From contig JAZRQR010000141.1 of the NCBI GenBank assembly GCA_045650025.1, forward strand, positions 1 to 11,758: DNA of 11,758 bases, given 5' to 3'. Both the position numbers and the translations under genes were made by a program. The notes under the pieces were generated by a model. That model saw nothing but the letters and a program-made list of their open reading frames with translations, was not told the DNA's origin and made no database searches. The DNA comes from SVQP01 sp045650025 (GTDB lineage: Bacteria > Bacillota > Clostridia > Oscillospirales > CAG-272). Positions 1 to 4,885 of the stretch are shown in pieces; positions within the stretch are counted from its first letter, which is position 1; every line of letters starts with the position of its first letter.

Positions 1-48
1 TTGTTTGATTATATGCGGAAAATAAATGCAAAATGCAGAATGGCGTAG

Positions 49-68
49 GGGCGATTCAGGAATCGCCC
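49..68. repeat. short perfect palindrome, dispersed-repeat type
   Basis: Nine bases (49-57, GGGCGATTC) are exactly repeated in inverse at 60-68 with two bases between, and a G-rich or C-rich run continues on each side. It opens the gene-free start of the window. Palindromes of this GGGCGATTC type are, from memory, common as dispersed intergenic elements in clostridial genomes; that was not searched. It has no T-run and so is not a convincing terminator. Confidence 0.6.
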
Positions 69-80
69 GCGCCCCCACCC

Positions 81-154
81 GTGTCATCCTGAACAAGGCG
101 ACTTCCACCCCGAGTGTCATCCTGAGCGAAGGTTGCGTAGCAACCGAGTCGAAG
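81..154 (+). repeat. dispersed intergenic repeat, two head copies (one full unit)
   Basis: The string GTGTCATCCTGA starts at 81 (short, decayed copy) and again at 114 (fuller copy). The fuller unit runs 114-154: head GTGTCATCCTGAGCG, a central hairpin (131-136 GGTTGC pairs with 140-145 GCAACC around a 3-base loop), and a tail CGAGTCGAAG. The same head and tail occur in reverse orientation at 321-375. The unit creates open frames on both strands, but none has a proper ribosome binding site or a recognisable product. Confidence 0.7.
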
Positions 155-320
155 TTTTGCATAGCGCAGCCTAAGCGGAGCGACGCAAAACCGCGAGCGC
201 AACGTATGGCAGCGCGCAGCGGGATCTGCGAACGGTTTCTGACACGCCATCCGCAGAAGTTACTTTCGACACGTGGTCGGCAGGGACAAATAAACGGGAA
301 TTTGAAGCGCATCAATAACA
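155..320. other. gene-free spacer between inverted repeat units
   Basis: This stretch separates the two oppositely oriented repeat units. The first half is rich in GCG/CGC words (AGCGCAGC, GAGCGACGC, GCGAGCGCA, GCGCGCAGCG), which looks like decayed short palindromes. The second half is ordinary sequence. I see no ribosome binding site with a start codon, no promoter and no RNA gene in it. Confidence 0.5.
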
Positions 321-375
321 GTTCGACTCCGTCATTTCGCAACAAGTTGCGAAATTCCTGCGCTCAGGATGACAC
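321..375 (-). repeat. dispersed intergenic repeat, inverted copy
   Basis: Read on the minus strand this is the same unit as 114-154: head GTGTCATCCTGAGCG (375 downward) and tail GAGTCGAA near 321. The middle differs: it is a longer hairpin in which 334-343 (ATTTCGCAAC) pairs perfectly with 346-355 around the loop AA. The 14-base core CGCAACAAGTTGCG (338-351) recurs exactly at 4679-4692 in another repeat-rich gap. Conserved ends with variable hairpin cores suggest modular palindromic elements. Confidence 0.7.
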
Positions 376-423
376 AAGACGTGAAGAGCCCCGCATTTCT
401 TTTGTCTATTTTCCCCAACCCGA

Positions 424-452
424 TTGACATTTGATAAAAAGAATGGTATTAT
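424..452 (+). promoter_or_regulatory. promoter of the GH99-like gene
   Basis: TTGACA at 424-429, a 17-base spacer, then TATTAT at 447-452. TG at 444-445 gives an extended -10. It lies 32 bases before the start codon at 484 and just after the repeat-rich region. Confidence 0.8.
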
Positions 453-483
453 ATGTACAAAGAACACATAGGAGGTACTTTCC

Positions 484-2571
484 ATGTCAAATGCCAATCT
501 TGATCGCAAGACCTTCCGTTTCCCCGCGTGTGATTTCGGTGCGGGCGCGATTTGCGCCAAGGTCACCTTCAGCGGCGCAGAAAATGCGGATCTTGCTACC
601 ATCTACGTCGGTGACACCCCCGTGGGCGTTGCAGCGCTCAACAACCTGCACCTCGGCGGTCAGGACGTCGCCTACTGCAACATCACCAAGTTTGCCGGAG
701 TGCACGACGTTAAGGTGATTGTAGACAGCCACGCCAAGGTACACGCGATCGAATTTTTGAATACGCCCGCCTACAAGCAGGTTTCCTATACCCCCGTGCC
801 CGACAGCGCCATCCGCCACATCGACTCGGATACCTGGGAAGCCGTGGATATGCTGGGCAGACCCGTTCCCTCGGTTGAGGACGTCGGCCCCAAGAATGAC
901 AGACAAGTCGGTATCTTCTACTGGACCTGGCACCAGCAGCACGCACTCCAGCTGCGCCCCGTGGACGTGGTGGACGTGCTTGACAAGTTCCCTGCTGCCG
1001 AGTACCGTAAGGATCACCCCGCATGGGGCGAGCGTCCCTTCCAGTGCTTCTGGCACGAGCCGCTCTACGGCTTCTATCAGGACATTGACCCCTACATCAT
1101 TCGTCACCATATGTCCATGCTGCACAACGCAGGCGTGGATTTCCTGCTGTTCGACTGCACCAACGGCGCGCTGCTCTGGCGTATGGCTTACGAGCCCTTG
1201 TTTGAAGAGATGCGCAAGATGCGCGAGGACGGCGTAGACACCCCCAAGGTAGCCTTCATGCTCAACTTCGGCCCCATGAAGACCACCGATTATATGCTGC
1301 GCGCGCTGTATCAGAACCTGTACGCGCCGGGCCTTTACTCCGACCTTTGGTACATGCTGGACGGCAAGCCCATGATCATGGGTTACCCCGAGTCGCTCCC
1401 CGAAAAGGGCTGCTGCGAGGAGGAGACCAAGATGCTGGACGAGATCCGTAATTTCTTCACCTTCCGCCCCGGTCAGCCCGGCTACGGCTGCGGCCCCTCC
1501 AGACCCGACCATTGGGGCTGGCTGGAGATCGCGCCTCAGCATAAGTACGGCACACGCCCCGACGGCTCTTGCGAGATGATGACGGTTGGCGTGGGTCAGA
1601 ATGCAAACAAGGATCGCATTTGCACCCACTTTAACGATAAGGAAACCTTTGGACGCAGCTACACCAAGAAATTCGGTCACAAGCTGTTGGACAAGGAATC
1701 CTACAAGTACGGCTACAACGTACAGGAGCAATGGGAACGCGCCCTGGACATTGGTCCCGACATCGTGTTCGTCACGGGTTGGAACGAGTGGATCATGGGT
1801 CAGTTCCACGAGCCGTGGCTCAGCGACGACGATTCCACGCAGCTTGCCATGGTTGACCAGTACGACCGCGAGCACAGCCGCGACATTGAGCCCGACCGCG
1901 ACGGTTACCTCGACACCTACTACCTGCAGCTCTGCGCCAACATCCGCCGCTACAAGGGTGCAACCCAGCGCCAGAAGCTGTCCGCCCCCAAGACCATTAT
2001 CATGGACGGCTCAACCGAGCAGTGGGCAGACGTTTCGCCGCGCTACGTGTGCGATAAGGGTACCACCGTGCACCGCGATCACGACGGCTTTGTGGGCACG
2101 CATTACACCAATTTCACAGGCAGAAACGACATTGTGGCTGCCAAGGTCACACGTGACGACAACAACATCTACTTCTACGTAGAATGCGCAGAGAATATCA
2201 CCGAGCCGACCGCAAACGGCTGGATGACGCTGTTTATTGACACCGACCGCGTCAAGACCAACGGCTGGGAGGGCTACGACTTTGTGGTTAACCGCACAGC
2301 TCCCGTGGACGGCAAGACCGCGATTGAGAGATACGTTCGCACGGTGGATCCCAAGAGCTTCACCTGGGAAAAGGTGGCAGACGCAGAGATTGCCGTCAAT
2401 GGTAAGACGCTGACCTTGTCCGTACCGCGCACCGCGCTTGGCGTGCTGCCTCCCCTTTGCTTTGAGTTCAAGTGGAGCGACAACATGCAGCAGCCCGACA
2501 TCATGGACTTCTACGTCAACGGCGATACCGCCCCCATCGGCAGATTCAACTATCTGTACAGAGAGTATTAA
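484..2571 (+). CDS. GH99/WbsX-like glycoside hydrolase-type protein with flanking beta-sandwich modules
   Basis: A 695-residue protein started by ATG 484, eight bases after AGGAGG (470-475). Residues 1-100 look like a beta-sandwich (carbohydrate-binding type). Residues 140-490 resemble the GH99/GH71/WbsX TIM-barrel group: GIFYWTWH (143-150), the FDCTNG strand end (223-228), and the hallmark TGWNEW (431-436), where Glu435 is a candidate functional residue. Residues 503-693 resemble a CBM9/DOMON-type sugar-binding fold (DGSTEQWADV, then WMTLFIDTD at 580-588). GH99 members act on alpha-mannosides, whereas WbsX-like members are linked to polysaccharide loci, so the substrate cannot be read from sequence. 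There is no signal peptide or membrane segment. It is therefore predicted cytoplasmic, which is odd for a protein with apparent binding modules and suggests imported oligosaccharides or a non-degradative role. It is monocistronic, with its own promoter and terminator, and GC-rich with strong codon bias. Confidence 0.75.
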   Translation: MSNANLDRKTFRFPACDFGAGAICAKVTFSGAENADLATIYVGDTPVGVAALNNLHLGGQDVAYCNITKFAGVHDVKVIVDSHAKVHAIEFLNTPAYKQVSYTPVPDSAIRHIDSDTWEAVDMLGRPVPSVEDVGPKNDRQVGIFYWTWHQQHALQLRPVDVVDVLDKFPAAEYRKDHPAWGERPFQCFWHEPLYGFYQDIDPYIIRHHMSMLHNAGVDFLLFDCTNGALLWRMAYEPLFEEMRKMREDGVDTPKVAFMLNFGPMKTTDYMLRALYQNLYAPGLYSDLWYMLDGKPMIMGYPESLPEKGCCEEETKMLDEIRNFFTFRPGQPGYGCGPSRPDHWGWLEIAPQHKYGTRPDGSCEMMTVGVGQNANKDRICTHFNDKETFGRSYTKKFGHKLLDKESYKYGYNVQEQWERALDIGPDIVFVTGWNEWIMGQFHEPWLSDDDSTQLAMVDQYDREHSRDIEPDRDGYLDTYYLQLCANIRRYKGATQRQKLSAPKTIIMDGSTEQWADVSPRYVCDKGTTVHRDHDGFVGTHYTNFTGRNDIVAAKVTRDDNNIYFYVECAENITEPTANGWMTLFIDTDRVKTNGWEGYDFVVNRTAPVDGKTAIERYVRTVDPKSFTWEKVADAEIAVNGKTLTLSVPRTALGVLPPLCFEFKWSDNMQQPDIMDFYVNGDTAPIGRFNYLYREY

Positions 2572-2592
2572 GCAATTACCACTCACATGGTC

Positions 2593-2620
2593 AAAAAGGC
2601 GCTCGAAAGAGCGGCTTTTT
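2593..2620 (+). terminator. intrinsic terminator after the GH99-like gene
   Basis: Stem 2593-2604 (AAAAAGGCGCTC) pairs with 2609-2620 (GAGCGGCTTTTT) around a GAAA tetraloop, with one G-G mismatch. It starts 21 bases after the stop codon. The A-run and T-run could allow use from both strands. Confidence 0.85.
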
Positions 2621-2710
2621 GCGCGTTCTGCTCTTTTGCGCGCATATTACGCGCGCCTTGCGCATATGGTACAAGTAGAAAAATAAAATAAAATTTTCCT
2701 CAAAAAAGGC

Positions 2711-2739
2711 TTGACAAACCAGAACACCTATGCTATAAT
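2711..2739 (+). promoter_or_regulatory. promoter of tRNA-Cys
   Basis: Consensus TTGACA (2711-2716), a 17-base spacer, and consensus TATAAT (2734-2739), with TGC just before the -10. The predicted start is a few bases before the tRNA 5' end at 2759. This is the strongest promoter in the window, as expected for a stable RNA. Confidence 0.9.
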
Positions 2740-2758
2740 AGTCAGGTCAACAAAATAC

Positions 2759-2832
2759 GGCGTCATGGCCAAGCGGTAAGGCAAAGGTCTGCAACACCTC
2801 TATCCCCAGTTCGATTCTGGGTGACGCCTCCA
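2759..2832 (+). tRNA. tRNA-Cys (anticodon GCA)
   Basis: A 74-base cloverleaf with genome-encoded CCA (2830-2832). The acceptor stem is GGCGTCA (2759-2765) with TGACGCC (2822-2828). The D arm is GCC/GGC around AAGCGGTAA. The anticodon stem is AAGGT/ACCTC with the loop CTGCAAC and anticodon GCA at 2791-2793, and its outermost pair is an A-C mismatch. The T arm is CCCAG/CTGGG around TTCGATT. It is a single tRNA unit with its own promoter and terminator. Its 3' end and the bases after it recur inverted near 4527-4596. Confidence 0.96.
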
Positions 2833-2857
2833 ACACGTGTTGACAAAAAAGATGCCA
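2826..2857 (+). repeat. left inverted repeat: tRNA-Cys 3' end plus downstream sequence
   Basis: Bases 2834-2857 recur as the reverse complement at 4527-4550 with 23 of 24 matching (2837-2857 is perfect). The eight bases before, GCCTCCAA (2826-2833, the tRNA 3' end), recur as the reverse complement at 4589-4596, separated there by an extra hairpin. Part of the unit, AAAAAGATGCCA, also recurs directly at 2942-2953. Together the pair brackets the XRE-membrane gene. Confidence 0.75.
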
Positions 2858-2862
2858 ACCGA

Positions 2863-2887
2863 AAAACCCGAGATTTTCTCGGGTTTT
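2863..2887 (+). terminator. intrinsic terminator of tRNA-Cys
   Basis: The perfect 10-base stem AAAACCCGAG (2863-2872) pairs with CTCGGGTTTT (2878-2887) around a five-base loop and ends in T-rich sequence. It is 30 bases past the tRNA 3' end. Confidence 0.88.
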
Positions 2888-2941
2888 CTTCGTTTTACGC
2901 CGTTTTCCTCACTTTTTTGAAATTCGGATTTTATTGAAAAT

Positions 2942-2962
2942 AAAAAGATGCCAAACGGCATT
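2942..2962. repeat. small hairpin with third copy of AAAAAGATGCCA
   Basis: AAAAAGATGCCA (2942-2953) matches the inner part of the inverted repeat at 2834-2857. It runs into a small palindrome, ATGCC (2949-2953) with GGCAT (2958-2962), followed by a G-run. It looks like a fragment of the same dispersed element. Confidence 0.45.
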
Positions 2963-3013
2963 TGGGGGCGAGGGATCAGAAATGAACCTTTAACAAGGCG
3001 AAAAATGAGTGTG

Positions 3014-3037
3014 CAAGTGGCACTTGACACGGTCAAG
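3014..3037. promoter_or_regulatory. overlapping short palindromes, candidate operator
   Basis: CAAGTG (3014-3019) is inverted as CACTTG (3021-3026) with one base between. Overlapping it, CTTGAC (3023-3028) is inverted as GTCAAG (3032-3037) around ACG. The cluster ends 11 bases before the -35 of the XRE-membrane gene. XRE-family regulators often control their own gene through such dyads, so this is a candidate autoregulatory site by position. The 12-mer GCACTTGACACG (3020-3031) recurs at the diguanylate cyclase promoter (4760-4771). Confidence 0.35.
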
Positions 3038-3047
3038 CACGATATTC

Positions 3048-3076
3048 TTTACATTTTCTGACCTTTGTGATATAAT
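3048..3076 (+). promoter_or_regulatory. promoter of the XRE-membrane gene
   Basis: TTTACA (3048-3053), a 17-base spacer, then TATAAT (3071-3076) with TG at 3068-3069. The predicted transcription start falls near 3083, so the in-frame ATG at 3085 would be at the very tip of the mRNA and inside the ribosome binding site region. This supports the ATG at 3103. Confidence 0.8.
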
Positions 3077-3102
3077 TATGTTGCATGAAAGGAGGGCTTT
3101 TT

Positions 3103-4524
3103 ATGACCGTTGGTGAAAAAATACAATATTATAGAAAAAAGATCGGGCTATCTCAAGAAGAACTCGGTCAAAAAATGCTCGTCAGCCGTCAGACTGTCAG
3201 TCTTTGGGAAATGGATAAGACATTGCCTACCGTTGACAACTTGATTCGACTCAAAGAAATTTTCTCGGTTTCCATAGATGATATTTTAAGTGAAGCCGAT
3301 CCGAAAGAGGAAAATAAGAACGAGCCGAAAGAGGCGTATGTTTTCAAATATGAAAAATCAGATTTGCAAGAGGTCTTCAAAAAAGTTCGTTTTCCGCTTA
3401 TAAAACGCGCGATTATTTTCACGCTTGCTTGCATCGTTCTTTTTATCTTCTTTGCGGCGGCGGATGCTCCCGATGTAATGCTCGGATTGTTACTTGGATA
3501 TTTTCTGCTCGGTGTGATTTCCCACATCAAAGGTTATTTTGCTTATGGCAAAGCGTGGAAAAGCAACGAGAATAAAATTTTACAATGCACCTATTCTTAT
3601 GAAATATTTGACGGATATTTTATATTGAACATTTCCAAAAATGAGGAAATCACAAGGACGCTGAAAATATACTTTGATGACATTGAAAAAATCCAATCTT
3701 TTGGGAACTATCTTATCTTGCAAATCGCGGGGCAAAGCTATATTATCAAAAAAGACGCTTTGATTCCTGAATCGGCTTTTATTACCTTTTGCAATAATAC
3801 ACCAAACAAGGTTGAAGCGAAAAAGCCCAAGGACAAATTAAAAATTGTTTCCATCCTTCTTTTCGTTTTTTCCATTTGCACCATATGGGGTGCATTGATT
3901 GGTGTAGGGATACTGTCGGGAATCAATCAAGCGATGACAGAAAATATGTGGGTATTTTTCTTGTTCCTTCCCATTCCAATCTCATCCATTGTATTTGGTT
4001 TTTACTTAAAGAAAAAAGGATACAAGTATAAAAAGAATGTGATCGTAGGCTTTATTATGGCGGCACTTCTTTGTATTTACGGTTCTTTTACTTTCATTTT
4101 TGCAAATGTGTATTCGCACAGCGATGAGCCGATTCTGAACGCAGAGCAAATGTTGAGTATAGATATTCCGGAGCATTCACGCATCAATACGCAGGATTGG
4201 ACAAAAGGTACGCAATCCATTCCGCGCGGTTATATTTACTCTACCAGTGACATTTACTTTGACGATGCCGCAGTAGAAGAGTTTGAGAAAAACCTTTCAA
4301 GTGACACAAAGTGGATTTCTACTATCCCAAACGATATGGTTGGTATCACTTCGTATTTCTGTGATATTCAAACAAGTGATTACTATATCATATACAATAA
4401 AGACACAAATGAGTTTAACAAATTGCCGAGCGCAAGCGGAACGTATGTGTTTATCAATATTCTGTATAATGCAGAAAATAACACGATGAAATTGGTGGAA
4501 TATCAAATAGAGTACACAAAATAA
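3103..4524 (+). CDS. XRE-family HTH regulator fused to a membrane domain
   Basis: A 473-residue protein. ATG 3103 is chosen over the in-frame ATG 3085 because AAAGGAGGG (3088-3096) sits at correct spacing only for 3103. Residues 4-61 are a clear XRE/Cro-type helix-turn-helix (GLSQEELGQKMLVSRQTVSLWE region). Two helices follow (about 102-120 and 123-141), then a soluble block resembling YcxB-like domains (about 155-230, with LKIYFDDIEKIQSFGNYLIL). Three more helices are at about 248-272, 282-301 and 312-335, with a hydrophilic C-terminal tail of about 138 residues. With the HTH inside, five helices put the tail outside, which fits a membrane-bound sensor-regulator, but no ligand can be named. 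The gene is visibly AT-richer than the GH99-like and enolase genes, which suggests transfer. It is monocistronic, with a strong hairpin after the stop. Confidence 0.82.
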   Translation: MTVGEKIQYYRKKIGLSQEELGQKMLVSRQTVSLWEMDKTLPTVDNLIRLKEIFSVSIDDILSEADPKEENKNEPKEAYVFKYEKSDLQEVFKKVRFPLIKRAIIFTLACIVLFIFFAAADAPDVMLGLLLGYFLLGVISHIKGYFAYGKAWKSNENKILQCTYSYEIFDGYFILNISKNEEITRTLKIYFDDIEKIQSFGNYLILQIAGQSYIIKKDALIPESAFITFCNNTPNKVEAKKPKDKLKIVSILLFVFSICTIWGALIGVGILSGINQAMTENMWVFFLFLPIPISSIVFGFYLKKKGYKYKKNVIVGFIMAALLCIYGSFTFIFANVYSHSDEPILNAEQMLSIDIPEHSRINTQDWTKGTQSIPRGYIYSTSDIYFDDAAVEEFEKNLSSDTKWISTIPNDMVGITSYFCDIQTSDYYIIYNKDTNEFNKLPSASGTYVFINILYNAENNTMKLVEYQIEYTK

Positions 4525-4526
4525 GG

Positions 4527-4596
4527 TGGCATCTTTTTTGTCAACACATGCCAAACAAAAGAGCACTGCAAAAGCAGTGCTCTTTTGTTTGGAGGC
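4527..4596 (-). repeat. right inverted repeat, interrupted by a hairpin
   Basis: On the minus strand this reads GCCTCCAA (4596-4589), then a 42-base perfect hairpin, then 24 bases (4550-4527) that match 2834-2857 with one difference. Removing the hairpin gives a continuous copy of the tRNA-Cys 3' end plus its downstream sequence. CCAA lies directly outside both 24-base arms (2830-2833 and 4551-4554). That is compatible with a four-base target duplication but is short enough to be chance. Confidence 0.7.
4551..4592 (+). terminator. 19-base perfect hairpin, terminator of the XRE-membrane gene
   Basis: Bases 4551-4569 pair perfectly with 4574-4592 around an AAAA loop. The core GAGCACTGC/GCAGTGCTC is flanked by A-rich and T-rich arms, so termination is possible in either direction. 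It is unusually long and exact for a terminator and interrupts the right inverted repeat, so it may also be a small inserted element. Confidence 0.8.
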
Positions 4597-4627
4597 GCTA
4601 CGCGCGAAACGAACCCGGCTCCGCGCC
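4589..4627 (-). other. tRNA 3'-end-like remnant
   Basis: On the minus strand this reads like a decayed tRNA 3' half: GGGTTCG followed by TTTC (T-loop-like, but lacking the conserved A of TTCRA), then GCGCCTCCA, matching the tRNA-Cys end CGCCTCCA. The T-stem arms do not pair, so it is not a functional tRNA. GCGCTA (4595-4600) can pair with TAGCGC (4676-4681), leaving a closed structured segment of about 87 bases. Confidence 0.4.
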
Positions 4628-4654
4628 AAAGGCGAGATTCCGGATAAGAGATCC

Positions 4655-4694
4655 AGCCCTGTGGGCTCATGATATTAGCGCAACAAGTTGCGCT
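4655..4694. repeat. palindrome cluster in the XRE-diguanylate cyclase gap
   Basis: Two perfect hairpins lie side by side: AGCCC (4655-4659) with GGGCT (4663-4667), and AGCGCAAC (4677-4684) with GTTGCGCT (4687-4694) around AA. The core CGCAACAAGTTGCG (4679-4692) is identical to the core at 338-351, which links this gap to the repeats at the window start. There is no T-run and no gene. Confidence 0.6.
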
Positions 4695-4763
4695 TGATAG
4701 GCAAATCCCGCGGAATTGATGATATACTCTAACTTTACTCCCCAATCGTCTACCCTCCTGCAC

Positions 4764-4792
4764 TTGACACGTGGGGGATTTTATGCTATACT
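4764..4792 (+). promoter_or_regulatory. promoter of the diguanylate cyclase gene
   Basis: TTGACA (4764-4769), a 17-base spacer, then TATACT (4787-4792) with TG at 4784-4785. The predicted start near 4799 gives a leader of about 85 bases before ATG 4886. Confidence 0.85.
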
Positions 4793-4806
4793 TAAATGGA
4801 ATATTT

Positions 4807-4861
4807 GCAGAGCGGTTTGGACTTTTATTGCTTTGTTTGAATTCCCGTCGTGTCGCTCTGC
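4807..4861 (+). promoter_or_regulatory. leader hairpin upstream of the diguanylate cyclase
   Basis: GCAGAGCG (4807-4814) pairs perfectly with CGCTCTGC (4854-4861), closing a 39-base loop that ends 12 bases before the ribosome binding site (AAGGAAG, 4873-4879). It sits wholly in the predicted 5' leader. It does not match what I recall of the c-di-GMP-I riboswitch, and no T-run follows, so attenuation is not indicated. A role in translation is only a possibility. Confidence 0.35.
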
Positions 4862-4885
4862 CTGAATATAATAAGGAAGTGTATC

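Noticed and set aside
26..427. Open frames on both strands in the first 430 bases
   Set aside because: They are built from the palindromic repeats and have no ribosome binding site or family match. The plus-strand frame overlaps the promoter at 424.
1..430. CRISPR array
   Set aside because: Repeat copies are few, irregularly spaced, of mixed orientation and internally palindromic. No cas gene is present.
487..1875. Long minus-strand open frame of 462 codons
   Set aside because: It lies opposite the GH99-like gene, which has a promoter, ribosome binding site, domain matches and terminator. The antisense product is low-complexity and rich in Val, Leu and His, as expected for a shadow of GC-biased codons.
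2800..3036. Minus-strand frame of 78 codons ending in the tRNA
   Set aside because: Its last residues are the antisense of tRNA-Cys and it spans the tRNA terminator. This is a classic false gene.
2759..4596. tRNA-anchored integrative island with integrase
   Set aside because: The tRNA-derived repeat is inverted rather than direct, and there is no recombinase in the segment. A site-specific island inserted at the tRNA is therefore not supported.
4297..4763. Minus-strand frames of 110 and 86 codons
   Set aside because: They run through the 19-base hairpin and repeats and into the end of the XRE-membrane gene. No start signal or domain is visible.
4799..4885. c-di-GMP riboswitch before the diguanylate cyclase
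   Set aside because: I could not find the conserved core or the two-helix arrangement of known c-di-GMP riboswitches. Only one long-range stem is visible.
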